Origin: Schistocephalus solidus
Lineage: Eukaryota > Platyhelminthes > Cestoda > Diphyllobothriidea > Diphyllobothriidae
DNA length: 64,000 bases
NCBI GenBank assembly: GCA_017591395.1
Contig: WEDG01000364.1
Span: 124,001 to 188,000, forward strand
Direction: 5' to 3'
Shown here: piece by piece, positions 1 to 13,305 of the stretch
Layout of the letters: the number at the start of each line of letters is the position of its first letter
Numbering within the stretch: position 1 is the stretch's first letter
The notes under the pieces: model-generated
What the model was told of the DNA's origin: nothing
Databases searched by the model: none
Seen by the model: only the letters and a program-made list of their open reading frames with translations
Position numbers and translations under genes: made by a program

Positions 1-238
1 TAATTTAAAAACATCGTTAAATGTTGACAAAGCAGGATAAGTTATGTATTTGTAAATTTTATCTGCACACATTGTCATAACTTTATTTCGTTACTAATGG
101 TTGATTAGACAGTGACTTGCCGGTGCTAACCAAATATAAATTCTAAATAAATAAAAATAAAGTAATTAAACAGAAACCTTCTAGGAATTCATGGATATGA
201 CGATGCAACTGGTCTAGATGATATAGCCTGATTCACGG

Positions 239-391
239 ATGTTCTGGGGGGGGCTACCATTAGAACTAGAAACGACACCTTGGAATGCTGTTAAGGTGGA
301 GGCGAATGTTCTCGGGATGGATGCTCTAGGGGGAGGAGGCTACCAGTAGAATTAGAAAGAACAACTGGGGATTCCACTAAGGTGGAGACAG
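239..391. repeat. Imperfect tandem duplication of about 70-80 bases
   Basis: Two adjacent segments (about 239-304 and 322-391) share the order: a G-rich run, GGCTACCA, TAGAA.TAGAAA, and AAGGTGGAG. No coding or RNA feature is evident. Confidence 0.5.
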
Positions 392-1419
392 GCAAAGGCA
401 GTAGATGGCTTGATTGAGTGATAGAGATAAAGATAAGGGGTAGTAGTGAGTCCGATTTCACACGGATAGGATAAGCTTGACGCTCAATGTTAATTGTCTT
501 GCAAGCAGACTAAGGATCTTTGGCTGAGAGGACGAGGGTTAATTTGAGGAGAGGGATCCAATTAAACGCTCAATGGGGGTGAGATCACGACAAAGGAAAC
601 TTTTCGTGCATTTCAGATATCTTGAAACGCAATCTTGGTGGGCAAAACGGAATCAACCGCGATTTGGAAAAACTGTTAAACTAAAATTATCAAATTTTAG
701 CATAATGTTGTAACAGTTGTGTAACGCAGACCTGTCAAGCAGCCAAACATTAACAACGGGTGACGAATGGCTATTACGGCTATCTAGCCTCGGTGTATTT
801 AATTCACTCGAAGGTACAGAGGCTGCGAGCTTTCGACGAACCATGGATTTCACTCTCATCATAGTTCGAAGTTAAATGTAGTTGCTTAATAAAGGCTCGC
901 ATGGGATCTTAGGGCAAAACTTTAGCCAGAATAAAGCTATGTGGAAATTTCACTGTTGAAGACCATTTAATTGGCAAAATAGGAATTAAAGAATGCAATG
1001 AAAAATCAGCAGGCAAAATCTAACAAAAGTCGAAGTGATAATTGAAAACGATTATCTTAAGAGAATAGGCCCGAGTTTATAGAAATTTCTTATAAAGTAG
1101 GGACTCAAAAAACTTTCGATCTGCTAGACAAACTCTTTTCTAAGCAATTGTTTACTTATCTATGAATTAACAACTAACCACCTATGATAAATCAATGATA
1201 GTAATCGTAGAACAGATGATTTGTTCTAGGAACTGCATTAATTTTGGTTTTGCATTAATTGCATTAATTTGGTTAATTTTTCCAGAATTATGTAGCAACG
1301 GTCAGAGGTACTATAAATGCACATACAGGAAGGAGCGAGGAAAAGGATAACTATGACCTTAACCTTCTAAGACGTCACCGTAACCATTCGATTTTTTCGT
1401 CAGTCTCACAGTCCTGGAC

Positions 1420-2110
1420 CAGATGGCGTCCGGATATAGCACGCAGGCGGATGTTAATGATATTTTTCCACATTTGCATGAGATATTTAATCCAGTTCTG
1501 GGAAGTGCACAATTTCCCAGTGTGTGAATGGAAGCACACATTCTGTCTATCCCTAAACAAAGCCAATCTACGTCATTTTACGACTTTCAGCCGATCAATA
1601 CACTGTTCACAGATTCGAAGAACTTCATAAAAGATAAGATGATGCATCACTTAACCAAGACAAACCCACTGAGGGCCAACCAGCATGGGTACCTCGAAAC
1701 GAGATCCCAGTCAGCTCTCTTACTTTGAACATCGTCCTTAATCTAGTGACAATAGTTTTGCACTTAACAAAATCTATTTCGAATTCACAACGTCTTTTGA
1801 TCATGTTAACTATGTTCTCCTTATCTTAAAACGTTCTTCTTTTGGTAAAGATTGTGAACTTCTGACGTCGATGTTTTCTAGCCTGGGCTCTCATGCACAA
1901 CCTGTTATGATCTCCCACTTTATCTTCAACTCCGCGCGTGAGATAGGGAGTTATTCAGGACTGTGCTTGAAACGCTCTTATTTCGCCTCTTTTTCAATGA
2001 TGTACCAGGATTATTTCAGAATGGTTGGCCTCTTATGTATGCTGAGGATTTAAAAATTACCTATCGATACGAGCCAGCTGGTCACAACATCGGGCTTGAG
2101 CTCTTAAAAA
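1420..2110 (+). pseudogene. Relic of a non-LTR retrotransposon reverse transcriptase
   Basis: In shifting plus-strand frames the segment carries the usual order of LINE reverse transcriptase blocks. First is a 'yRPIn.lft.sKi.e.ii' like stretch (FQPINTLFTDSKNF at about 1584-1628), then MMHHL and LRANQHGYLETRSQSALLL (1670-1725). A worn 'LDF.KAFD.V.H' (seen as FDHVNY near 1796-1813) follows, and finally NDVPGLFQNGWPLMYAEDLKI, where the catalytic YADD reads YAED (2038-2049). Multiple frameshifts and stops show it is dead. The blocks resemble Jockey/CR1-type elements; clade is not certain. Confidence 0.7.
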
Positions 2111-2389
2111 CAACGATGACGCCTAAGCCCATTGGTGCTGCACATGCACCTTTCCATTTCTTGGAACAAATGCTCCATTATGGTTATTTGCCATGATCAT
2201 CAGCCTTAACGAAGCATACATGGTCACAACCTACCTACCTTAATGTGCCTGGAGTTGTTTAGGAGCTGGGCATGTCAGATCATTTTGCCCTGACGGTCTT
2301 AAAAACACGCAGAACTATCGGATTTATACTCCCAAATTTTAAAACAATCTATATCAGACACAACGATTAGAAAATGCACGTTAGGCACA

Positions 2390-3200
2390 GCCTGGAATAC
2401 TGATTGTTCCTATTAAGCCTTCTGCGCACTAGCAAACGGAAGAAAATAGAATAATTTCATCATTTTGTTTACTTAAAGAGTTTTATCACGCGAACCAAAC
2501 CCGTACTAAAACGTGTTGTAGGTCGGGAAGTCTCTGAATAATCAGGCGTTGCCCTCCACATATATCAAAAGGGTTACGTGCCCCGAGACAGGCAGGCCAA
2601 CGGGATGACAGAGAAGCAACAATTCAATTTCCCAAACACTTTGGCTACATTTCTTACGGGTATCGGCCTCCTAATTGGATCCATACCAACCAGTTTTATT
2701 CAGTTAAACAAATTTCGGTCGATATCGAATGTTTCAATTAACTGACCATGACAGATTTTTAGCTTAATCAGGTGAAATTGGCCTTGCTGAATAAAATTCA
2801 GCAGTAATATAAACCAAAAGGTTGGTTAAATATCTGAGTGGGAGTGCATTTCGCGTAAGGTCCGACTGGATAAATTACCAATGTCAAGGTCATTAATATC
2901 ACCTACCTTGATTCCATCAAACAAATTACGGCGGATATATTATTTTTCCATTGTTGAGCGCTTTATCCGTTGAAATGCATGCTGTCCTCGAGACACCACC
3001 GGTTAACCCTATTAACGTTGTTCCCGTAAGACACGCAGTCCGGTATTGAAGAAATTGAATTGTCACTTCTCTGTCATCTCGCCGGCTGGGCCATAATACT
3101 GCTCATTTCTATTTGGCCTTCTTTGCGCTAGGGAACAAAAATAGAATTTCTTCAGAAATTTCTAATTCTGAAAGATTTTATCCTCAGAGCATCGCAATCG
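2390..3200. repeat. Diverged direct repeat pair, otherwise featureless
   Basis: The segments at about 2395-2480 and 3085-3180 share an order of short matches (ATACTG.T, CTATT..GCCTTCT, GCGC.AG, AAAATAGAAT, GAGTTTTATC/AGATTTTATC). No gene was seen from 2,200 to 3,900 apart from this. Confidence 0.35.
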
Positions 3201-3949
3201 GACGTATCATCAAGGTACTGGGCTTAAAAACTAGTTCCTTTGTGGTTCACTAACAAGAGAAAGTAATTTTTTAATGTTTAAGTATTTGAAGAGTCCTAAA
3301 TTAACCCTCTTACTGCACTCAAGTAGGTTGACCACTAGGGCGTAACAATTACCGCGATGTCTTATTAGTTCTTCTTCTTCAGGCTTACACTGTTGAGTTT
3401 TAGTATCAGTTTCAATATATTTGAGGAAATGTAGGTGAGTCACCTTTGAATTCCCTTTTTGTACATGCGAGTTTTGGTATCAAAAATAGTATCTCGATCT
3501 GTAGACGAGGCCAATTGATGTGAGCCAACTGAATGGAACATAGTTAAAAAAGAGCAGACAGTGAAAAAAAACTCCCGGTGATATTTAGGTGAAAAAGCTG
3601 ACACCCTTAGGGAGTGGGTACAACGGGGGGCATTGCAAAGGTCACATGAATCGGCACCGAAGTGCGGAAGGCGCTTCCAGATGCTCCCTTGCTGATTGCA
3701 GTGTCCGTTGAGTGATTTCAAAGACGGAGATATCCATCCAGATCATCCTCAGTCCGTTGCAGTTACAAACCAAGGGAGAACGTTCATACACCGCATGGAC
3801 GATGGTTGCAGGTCCAGCTGATGCGAACACTCACGGTGTCACCAAGGTGTGCAAAACATTTAGCTGCGAAGACCTCGGGAGACCTAAGCATGGGAATTAT
3901 GGGAGAGTGCAAGCCCTCGAACGAAAACAACAAACATAAATACATTTTA

Positions 3950-4430
3950 CTCAAATATAGCTAATTGTAACCTAAATACCTTCATTTCTGACGTCACTCT
4001 TGCAGCTTTCAGTTCGTGTTGTAGCTCGAACCGTTTTATAGATCTAAAGTTCGCTGGAATACCTCCAAGGAGTCCAACATAACAACATTCGTGTGGAAGA
4101 TTATTCCAAGATTCAACTACTCTTTTGGAGAAGAAGAACTTCTGTGTGTCTTGCCTTGCTCCAGTCACACGTTATTTGATAGGATGACCTCTCAAGTTCG
4201 TTTGTTGTTGCTTACTCGAAGAAATCACCTGGGACGAGACAACAGTCCTGGACGCATTGTATGCGGAATGTTAGTATCAGGTCTCCCGCGAAGCTGTCTA
4301 TATGGCAAGGGAAAGAGATTGAGATTCAACAGCCGTGTTCATAAAGGCTGTGAGCCATGTCCAAGGATAAGTTTGGTTGCTCGCATTTGGACCTTTTCGA
4401 GGATGTTGATGGCCTTCGCCACCCAGGGTT
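3950..4430 (-). pseudogene. Relic of a non-LTR retrotransposon ORF2 C-terminus
   Basis: Read on the minus strand, higher coordinates first: INILEKVQMRATKLI (about 4400-4350), matching 'ILEkVQRRaTKlv' of LINE ORF2. Next comes a piece like 'RRLRGDLI.tfri' (about 4300-4260). Then FFFSKRVVESWNNLP (about 4140-4100), matching the near-terminal 'FFs.RVv..WN.LP'. The pieces lie in different frames with stops between. This is the 3' end of a LINE in the opposite orientation to the relic at 1.4-2.1 kb, so probably a separate insertion. Confidence 0.65.
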
Positions 4431-4799
4431 CTCCAGTTTTTTCCGATAAACGCCATTGCAATGTGGAAGAAGCTAAACATGAACACAAAATCCCACAAAA
4501 TTAATCTGTTTAACAGGAAAATCACGTAACTTCTGCATTCAGAACGAATTTCATTAATTCTGGGTGCTGATGCAGACGATTCCAGTTTTCCAGCTTGACA
4601 GAGTGCGACGGCTCTGAACCTGATTCCAGATATTATCTTAAGGGCAGTGATACAGACTCTATGGCCTGAAACCGGTGAATGCTCTACCAGACAGCGAGCA
4701 AACTTGCCTGGTACAGGATCCAGTTCCGTGTAGAGGAAGGGAAATTGAAATACGCAGTACTTGGTCCAGTCAAATTTAACGTTCAGAAATGCTATCATC

Positions 4800-7314
4800 G
4801 CATGAGTAGCTGCGTTTCCTCATAATTAAAAGGTTTGGAAAAATTCTCTAAACTGTATTCAGTCATTTTACCCTGCTAACCTGATCCCCACCATATATTT
4901 CCTTTGACATTGTTTGTAAACTGGCATTTAAGTGTATAAATTTATGGGTGCAGTTTTCATGATCCAATGACGGCTTAGTCGGCAGTCGATTAAATTTTCG
5001 GTCTTGTTTTTTTGTATAATATCTGTTCCTTGACACTATGGAAACCGTTTTCGACCTCTAAAATGCTCTCTTTGTCTGAGAAATACCTACTCGAGCTAGC
5101 TTACGTGCTCAGCTCTGTGATTTTTTCTGTTGCACATGAAATTTGGCGTAGTTTAAACTTGGATTGATTCTCAAACGTAAACATTGAGGATTGGATTTAC
5201 GTAATAAGTTAAGATATGCAGGTGGGCCGTCGTTTCTGGAGAGCGTAATTATCGTCTCTCTCACCGGAGGGTCATAGTGACCGGCTGCACATTCCATCCA
5301 CGCAATTTATTCGATGTTGATATCTTCGCCATTTTTGATGCCAATTTACAGTCTGTGGTGATATGTGATGCCTTTAGAGAGATAAGGCATCAAAAACGGT
5401 GACGTGAGAAAAAGATGACGAAATTTCTACGGGACACGGTCGTCATTGACCTGGTAGTGACCGCAGAACTGGTGGCCAATACGAAAGAAATGGTAAATAT
5501 TTCAAAATAGCCATCGGAGGATGGCAATGTTGTCTGTTCTTCCTGGAATGTTGGCGTCTCAGATCAGCACCAGCATCCAGTTGATCAAAACACCGAAAAA
5601 GGTGAAGACACACGGATCAACATAGCAGTATGCACCACAATGTTTATAATAGGAATCTTAATCTTTGAGCAATGTTTGTTTATAAAAACACAGCTTATAC
5701 CTCCCCGTTGCGTATTCCGTACTGACATTCATCATACTACCTGCACACCAGAACTCATGCAACTTTCCCTGTATTGCACATATGCTTTGAAACCTACCGC
5801 ATTACGTGTAATAGTGCACACTGTCTCCAAACACTGCCCAAAATACGATCAAAGTTAATCTATTTGTACAGTTTTGAAGATTTCAGTTGCAATTTTTCTG
5901 GTTCCCTTTCCAAATTTTTGACATAATTACCCTCAAATAAACTGAACTTCAAAATCCAAATTGAAAGGATGAGCCAAAACTTTAGGTTTAAATAAAAACA
6001 GATTTAAGCATCACAGGAACAAAATAAATTATTCAGTAATCAAAGGGTATGCATCCTTCCTGATTAATCTTTGCATTGGACACATGCAAAGCAAATTTTC
6101 CGCTGCGAATTTACATGCAGGGATTGTGCCTATGTCACGAAATCCACTCAATGAACGAACGGCAGATCATCCGGAAATCAAATTCAGAATAGCATAAAAA
6201 GTACCTTTAGAGTGACGAAATATCTGTCGAAATGGCAAAAACAGGACTGACTGCTGCTAAGAGCGAACAGGCGAAACGATATTTTGCGAGGGCCTCTATA
6301 TAGTTCGGCGAAAATATGATTTAACTCTGCTTGAACAGGTCAATAAGCACCACCAAAAATAATTTGAATCTCACAGGAAAAATTTGCAAATGAAGTGGCC
6401 AGCTACAATTACCAACGAAGTAAGCAACGGAGCAGTAAATTTATTAGCATGATAGGCTAATTTTACTAAACTCAAATTTGGGCGGAGCAGACAAAATAAG
6501 ACTCGATAAACGCCTCACTTGTGTGCAGTGTTATTTACAATTATTGAACGCTCACGTATACTGTTCACAATAAACAACGAATACTTATTTTCGTTTTAAA
6601 TAAAATTTGATCATATTTTGTGGTTCATCCATAGTACCTGTGTTAACTGCGCTTGTGCGTCTCACCGTTTGTGACCTGCGGAACTGCTTTTGAAGGTTGG
6701 GGCAGCGGTGAGACATCCGAATATGTGTGGCTCTGGCTCCAGCTTCTTGACGCTGGCGATTTGTTATCAGGGTGTTACCACCATACCTATGTACGACTGT
6801 CAAGTAGCAATTTCCTCGAATTCCCTCATCTTAAAACCTTAGCATTTATTTTGAATGTGCTGGATTTAGGTTTCGACAGGTACTGTAGTCCATGATTTCA
6901 GCTTGAATGGTACCAATTAACGGTTTTATTTGCCGAATTTCAACAAATACTAAAAAGCACAACTTACTCCATCCTGGCGATGTCGGTTTTTAGTTCCTTT
7001 AGCTGTTAGTGTTTATCCCCATTCCGCGGTCATATAACAACACCTGCTAAGTGCCCAAATTGCTTCGTGTTCGACTAAACTAATTGCGCTGTTGGTGAAT
7101 TTTACAAGATGTTTTCATTCCTTTCTTTCTTATTTCATCAACATTTTCACTTCACAGTTCTTTTTGAAAGTCGTTTGCAGCAATGAACTTTTTGCCCTTA
7201 GTAGATCTGGTGTCGTCGCACACGTTGTTTACCTCTTCAAGCCAAGAAGTATATATTAAATCTCATAGCATAAAATATAAAGTTATTTAAGTGGTATCTT
7301 TTGTCTTTTTTTAG
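4800..7314. other. Upstream region of gene 1, no gene recognised
   Basis: AT-rich sequence with only short unsupported ORFs. The polypyrimidine stretch and AG at 7313-7314 form a good acceptor just before the probable start of gene 1, so a 5'UTR exon or a spliced-leader addition may contribute the 5' end. No TATA box or other promoter element can be assigned with confidence. Confidence 0.4.
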
Positions 7315-8551
7315 ATGGACTAAACGCGATGTTACACAAGGCTACTCCGGACCAGATCACAACTAATAGTTTTCTGGCCGACTCCGCCTACCGCCTGTAC
7401 CCATCTTCAACAAACCTGGACGCTGCAGTTGCCTTAGAGGCGTCGGAGCATAAACGGAAAATCGCTCAACTTCGACACCACTTTCTCACTCAACTTAATT
7501 TCGTTGTCAAAGATAACGCCATACAGTCAACTTCGCCCACCTCATCCACAGGCTTTTTCCCTGCGGACTCGCTAAAAGGAACTAGATTAAATTCCAAAGC
7601 TGTCCGAACATCCCCCATCTGGCTTAATTTTTAAGTCGAAAGTCAGCTACTGATTTTACGCAGTTAAATTTGAGTGCTTTCAGAAACATAGATCCTAACT
7701 GTCACCTCAAAAACCCTTCGCTCGTCGTATCAAACAATAAAGCTGGTGTAAAGTCCAGTAATTTTTTGGCTGAACGAAAATCCGTTCCACAAGGCGAACA
7801 GACTACCATACCTGCCTTCTTACATTCAGCGGACTCCCTGCGCGCTTCTCAGTCACAGCAAAATCCTATTTCCAATCTGTCCATTAAAATAGATAACAAT
7901 GAACTTCATTCTTTGTCCCTCAAGACTTTCGCTGGCGATTCCTCTGTTCATGTACCCGGCTGTCCTATTTATACCCTTTCACAGTGTATAGGTACGACTT
8001 CCACTCGAGGCACCGAAACCTCATTGCCGCGACCCGCCAACAGCACGCATAGATCCACTTCTTACCAGCTTTCCAGACTCAGAGTTACCGAATTTGGACG
8101 GGATCAAAGTCAAGGACAGTGAGGAAGTGTATCGCCTGCCCTACCGCAATTTCTCACCATTACCGAGTCAGTTTACTTCTGCTTTCTATAGCTCTACCGA
8201 TGTCTTACAAAATCGTCATTTTACGAAAAGAAAAGGCCGTAAAAGTCAAAAAACCATCAAGATTCTTGCAGACTATCAGCGGACTTTGGCAGCGTGGATA
8301 GGGACCCATTGCCGCTGGGTTTTTATTTCGAACCTGTCCCAACGACCGCTGTCAAGGGGGAGCTCCACAGTCTTGCAGACACTAAAAGATCGTACCGTGC
8401 CTGCACACCTTGGCCAGTCAGACATCGTGGTCAACCTGATCAGGACCTTGTGCATGGCCTGCATGGAGAAAATAGAAGAAGGAGCATTTCTCCAATTACT
8501 TATGCCTTCTTACCTGTCGTCAAAGATCCTACACTTGTACGTCAATTTTAG
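7315..8551 (+). CDS. Gene 1, probable 5' coding exon(s), low complexity, with apparent frame breaks
   Basis: A pyrimidine-rich acceptor ends at 7314 and the first usable ATG is at 7329. The plus strand stays open almost throughout to 8551, but only by changing frame: frame starting 7329 runs to a stop at 7632; the next frame opens at 7628 and runs to 8122; a third stretch opens at 7992; and a fourth, opening after 8242, runs to a stop at 8549. The first change can only fall in the T5 run at 7628-7632, and the last can fall in the A6 run at 8248-8253. The predicted protein is Ser/Thr/Pro-rich with no recognised domain. The donor is not settled; a phase-compatible weak one is near 8541. It could instead be a separate or decayed gene. 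I treat it as the N-terminal region because the exon at 8872 has no early methionine and needs coding sequence upstream. Confidence 0.45.
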
Positions 8552-8871
8552 CAAAACGGTGTTCCACCCAAACTATGCAGGCATTCTTAAGCATTATATT
8601 TTCTCATAGGGCATAGCATAACTGAGTCTCATTTAGAACCGTCGTAATAGGCGAAAACTGAGCTTTTTAGAGAGTTCAAGACATTTTTGTCTAGTTGTAT
8701 AAATGAAAGTGTCCGGAATGTAGAATGCTAAATTTTCACATTAATTTGGATTAATTATTCGAGTTCAAGTCCGATTTCGAATGCTGAATCAGTTCAAGTT
8801 ACAGCAAAAAAAGGAAAAAATCGGCAACATCACCTTGAAAACAGTTTATAGGTACGTACTTTTTCTCTGAG

Positions 8872-9626
8872 GACTTTTCGGATTAACTCCTGCTAATTCC
8901 GTCAGCCGGGGGCCCATAGACTTACAATCTACGGATTTATCTCTTGGCGTAAATTCAAGAACAGCATCTTTCGAGAGACTAGGGTGTGGATGCCAACAAT
9001 GTCCCCAGGCAGGTGGTAAATTTTGTTCCACCTCACGCATTTTCAGAAGGAAACAATCAATTAGTACATTTTTCCATTGTGATGACTTTCTCGACCCTTC
9101 TGTTTTTTCTCTCGTCTCTTCTCTTACACAGGGGAATAGTACCCAACCATCCTCCTGTAGACGCTCAAACCGTGCGCCTCCTGATCAACCGTTAACTGAA
9201 AATGAACATGTTAATCCCAGAAATATACTATTCCTAACGGAAAGTCTTTCTGCAAATGACTTTCGACAGGTGGACCACTCACCTTTCTCTTCAGTGTCTT
9301 CCAAGAAAACGAGTCCCAGTTCCTCCTCCTCGTCCTCCATCTGTTCACCTGAGCGCTCACCCCAACTCCTGCGGAGACATGAACGACGTACACGTTCGTG
9401 GCAGGGTAGGCAACAACGACACCGATCACGACCGAATGTAAGGGAGCAGGATCGGCTCCTGGTGGACTCTCTCACTCGACGCATCCAACCGATGCTGCTA
9501 GAGGGACGCGCCGCCGAAGTCAAGACCCTTCTGCTCCATGCGCTTGCCAAGCCGAGCACGCGGGAGCGTGCTCTGCGTCTCATTGGCTATGTCAGCGATG
9601 CACTCTCTTCTTCTTGGGCTGTTCAG
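8872..9626 (+). CDS. Gene 1, long internal exon, Ser/Arg-rich
   Basis: A 755-base open stretch runs from after a stop at 8868 to the donor at 9627. The putative acceptor is CTGAG ending at 8871 (a weak match). No methionine occurs before about 9491, so it cannot be a first exon. The product is polar and disordered, with a seven-serine run near 9320 and an Arg-rich stretch near 9380-9440. It ends in a helical-looking segment (9445-9620) with the pattern RLLVDSL..LLLHAL..ALRLIGY. The exon ends in phase 0 at 9626, matching the phase-0 entry of the exon at 13889. No family was recognised. Minus-strand ORFs over 9185-9583 are shadows of its biased composition. Confidence 0.55.
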
Positions 9627-11000
9627 GTATGCGTGATTGTCGCCCCAGCTCTCCTGTTGCCCAAGAAATCCTAACTTGGCATCTGCGGAACGTGTACTTC
9701 TTCAGTCCCGTGAAAATAACCCCCTGTACTTGGCCTGCAGATGTGGTAATCCGAATGTTCGTGTCAGCTTTGGTTGAATTGAAACAAATAATGGGTTTCG
9801 GTACTCTCCCTTCGATATTCAGCTTTCTCAGCCATTTCGCACAAGCTCATTTTCCGTCGCCTTTGAGGTGGGGAAACGTGACTCCCCTGAACACTGGTAT
9901 TATTGTTTCTAAGTAGCTTGACAAGCTGTCCAAAGTTCCGACGGCCGACTTAGAATTTTGTAGTCACGTACTTGCTCAAAGTCTGGCTGCTAAAAATTGA
10001 ACTGAACACGTGCATAGTTTGTATTCCTTTATCCCGATCGGGTTATCTTCACCCACAGGACAAATCATGTTACAGCGGCAAGTAAACGCATTCATAGTTT
10101 TTGCAGCCATTGATCGACAGTGCTGGAATCGAGAATACGATTGCCAAGTGAATGAAAAAACTTCTTTATTGAACTGAACTAAGCACACCTTTGGAGGCTC
10201 TGCCTAATTTGATACTATTATAGTCTTCATAAATGACGTGTCACACACTCCTGCTACGAGATTTACACCGACTAGATAAAGCAGATATCTTCAAAGCACT
10301 CAACAGATCATTTATTTAAATACCTAGATATGCTTTTGGTTTCGAGGACTCATTGAGTAGGCCTTAGTACTATTGGTGAAGTAGAGCCATTCGACGTGGA
10401 TACGTACACGCTGTTTTACTCCTTTTCAATGGAGATTTTTTTATGCTCCCTGTATACACCACATTCAGCAAAGTGCTCTTCCTAACCATGGGCATTTTCT
10501 CCTTTTGTTCTTAGTATCTGCCACCGAACTGTTGACATCTAATAGAAATGTACGTTTAAGAAAGCATATTTTTAGATTTTCGAGTGTATCCTGTCCCCTA
10601 CGTCAGTAGCTATTGCTACGTAAATCCTCTGAGTAGCAAAACCAACGACATGCATATCCCACGTATCGTTCACAAGGGGCTACTTGCTGAAGCCTAGTTT
10701 CCAGTAAACCGTAGTCTATAACGGACTGAAGTTTTCCCCTGGTATTTTCCCGTTCCCCAAGCTATTAAATTTATTCTATCCTGGCAACCACGCCTCATCC
10801 TAGCAAAACTGAGCAAAACCATCCGGACTTCAGTCTGTTTTTGGCAGTCACATCTGCCAATTCTTAGAGTTGTCAGTATACGAAGTCATTTATTTTTTAC
10901 CGCTTGTCTCTTTTGCAGAGCAGGATCAGTAAAACTGGTAAGTTCTGCCACTGTGCACCTCCCGCCTCGCCGCATCCTCCTCCACCTACTGCCGCCGCAG

Positions 11001-11070
<70 letters not shown>

Positions 11071-11092
11071 TACTTATACTACTACTATTACT
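11001..11092. repeat. (ACT)n microsatellite
   Basis: About 21 near-perfect CTA/ACT trinucleotides from 11001 to 11064, then interrupted copies. It lies in an intron and creates a spurious poly-Thr ORF. Confidence 0.95.
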
Positions 11093-12394
11093 ATTCGAAT
11101 ATTTTTGATTCTCTTCCGATTGCGTTTCTCTTTGTGCGCTCCGTTCTTTATCTCTAGCTCCTTTCGTTTTTTCCCCCCACTGGCGCCCACACTAAATCCG
11201 CTTGCACCATGTCAATCTTCTTAGGTTGCTTTTACGTTTACGACTGTACCTGCGGCACTGTGCGACTTCCTGTTCCTCCCCATTCCCCCTGCTCTCGTTG
11301 ACCCCCTGCTGAGTGGGATGCTTTTCGCCAATTTTGTGAGCAAATTCCCCTGTAACGCGGCGTATCCGTAGACTAACCCGCTTGTTGAGGTGAATTCTAA
11401 GGTCTTATAACTACACTCATTTGACTGACCTACATAATTTGGCTCAAATGGGCCTTCCTTCGACCGATTCCTCGTGATACGTCCTTGTTCTTTTGCGTGT
11501 GTGTGTGTTTGCGGGTGCACACCACTAACGCCTCGGCCAATCATTCGGTTAATCCACTAACCCTGCGCTAGGCCAGCATTCTCGAACTGCTCCAGTAAAC
11601 ATGAGAGGACATCCATTGGAGCATAACGTGTGTCGATTTGAAAAAGTGACTAACCTGCGGTCTGGTTTAACCGGCATGTTAAGGAAGCCAAGGTCAAGGC
11701 CTCAGGAAGTTTTGCGACGTGATCGTCTGCGCTTGCTGCGACAACCTGTTGGTGATCTCCTCGACTTTGTAAGATGAACGGCTGAAGTAGCACGCGTACT
11801 GTCGCACACCCTATGAGCTCAGTGCTGCCGACTCCTTAGAGTGTATGAGGGCGCGGGGAGTTCAGTTGAAAATCTATCTAAGTGTTTGCGAGAAAAGCAG
11901 ATGCGTCACTTTCATCAGCTCTCCGGTTAGCGAGTAATCTGTGCGAGAACGGCACCATGCAGGACAGCATTGTGACTGACTGGATTAGACAGGATTACAG
12001 TCATGCAAAATAAAGCGCACAGGTTTCTTAACACTCCAGCTATTCTTCTTAATAAACTTTCCTATCCGCGGCCTTTCACCAAACCACCTCCCTCGCTGAA
12101 CCAAACTTTGTCTTAGTGCCAGATATGGCCAATAGCGATGTATAATAGCAGGGTTTGCCATACTCCTAGAATCAATGAATCCCTGTTGCTGGGGCGCAGA
12201 AGTGGTGCCTTCTGTTTAGGGTTCACTAATAAGACTGACACCTATTAAAGTAAACCGCTAGTCTAATCTTTGCTGTGTGACTGAACAGTCAGCTACGTCG
12301 CTGCCGGAAGTAATAGTCAGATTATGCAGTCGTGGTTATCCTGTTCATCCATACCACAGAAGTTTTGTGGTGACATGGTTCATGCGGTTGTCCT

Positions 12395-12640
12395 CTTTCG
12401 CAAGAATCTCGGCCTCAAATAGCCATTTCTGGCTTAGAAACCCTCGTCTGCCAGTCATACTTAACCCCAAGTGGTGCACCATCGGATGGTTAGGACATTA
12501 GACTTCTGACCAACGGGTCGCGGTTTCGATCCCCGGCTGGTGTACCACCTGGCCTTGGGTATGATTCGCTAACGAGGGTTTCTAAGCCAGAAGTAGCCAT
12601 GCCAGTCTCCCTTGTCTTTGTCGGCAATATTAATCAGCCT
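12395..12640 (+). repeat. tRNA-derived SINE unit with inverted arms
   Basis: A tRNA-like core at about 12484-12545 has an A-box-like TGGTTAGGA and a B-box-like GGTTTCGATCCC. It is flanked on the left (12409-12480) and right (12543-12603) by inverted copies of the same SINE tail (shared words GGCTTAGAAACCCTCG and GGTG.ACCA). The tail ends in TCTCCCTTGTCTTTGTCGG at 12608, as in the other family members. It looks like two SINE 3' parts arranged head to head. Confidence 0.65.
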
Positions 12641-13194
12641 ATACCACTAGCAGCTGTGCGGCTGCTGGCAGGGCCCGAGAGTGAGCCTCAAGGTAGAACA
12701 GGACGAATGAGTTCTGTTAGCGATCGATGAGGGTTCATCAAGGAATACAATCTCGGCCTCTTTGAACTTAAGGGTACAGCCGAGTCCCATGGAAGAGCTG
12801 GCGTAATTTCTCCCTGCTCCTGAATATTCGCCTATGCACGTCGGGAGTTGTCTCGATTTTTTACGACATAATTGATTTATCCGCGACTGCACCAGATCCC
12901 ATAAAAGACTCCAAACATTTTCGCTGTGTCAGTGCCCTTAGTGCAACTCCAACCCGAAGTGGTATAGGGTAGCAGCCGATGGCCTCCCATACGTTCTTGA
13001 GGCAGGAAAAACGTTTGCCACAAAGTTGGGCCGGTGCGGTTCGATCTCTCGTATCTTTTAAAGCCTGCACCGATCGAAAAATTGCTCAGGTAACCAATCG
13101 CTCCGAGCAAACGTCGAAGGTACTGTAATTAGGCAAATTTTCTTTCTGGTTCACTAGAGGGCTTATTAACACCTTATGTTTTTGCCCTTGCCTA

Positions 13195-13305
13195 ACTGCG
13201 TTTGTGGCAAATTTGCTCGTTGCTGTTGAACCCCCCACTCGCCTCGAGTGTGAATCCGAAACGCCGGACGAATAAAGTTCTTGTTTCAGTGATCGCGTCT
13301 CCATC
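13195..13305 (+). mobile_element. Terminal fragment of a Penelope-like element
   Basis: The stretch GTGTGAATCCGAAACG at 13249-13264 with downstream CAGTGATCGCGTCTCC matches, in order and spacing, the 3' end of the Penelope-like element at 60500-60550 (GAATCCGAAACG, then CAGTGATCGTCTC). No coding part is left here. Confidence 0.5.

Noticed and set aside
4298..4798. 166-codon minus-strand ORF
   Set aside because: The ORF frame itself is not the LINE frame; LINE-like words occur in neighbouring frames of the same strand, so the long frame is a shadow.
9185..9583. 132-codon minus-strand ORF, Arg/Ser-rich
   Set aside because: It is the complement of the Ser-rich exon 8872-9626; the plus strand has the correct donor and phase.
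10919..10937. A 19-base microexon between AG and GTAAGT
   Set aside because: Its length would break the phase between the exons ending at 9626 (phase 0) and starting at 13889 (phase 0).
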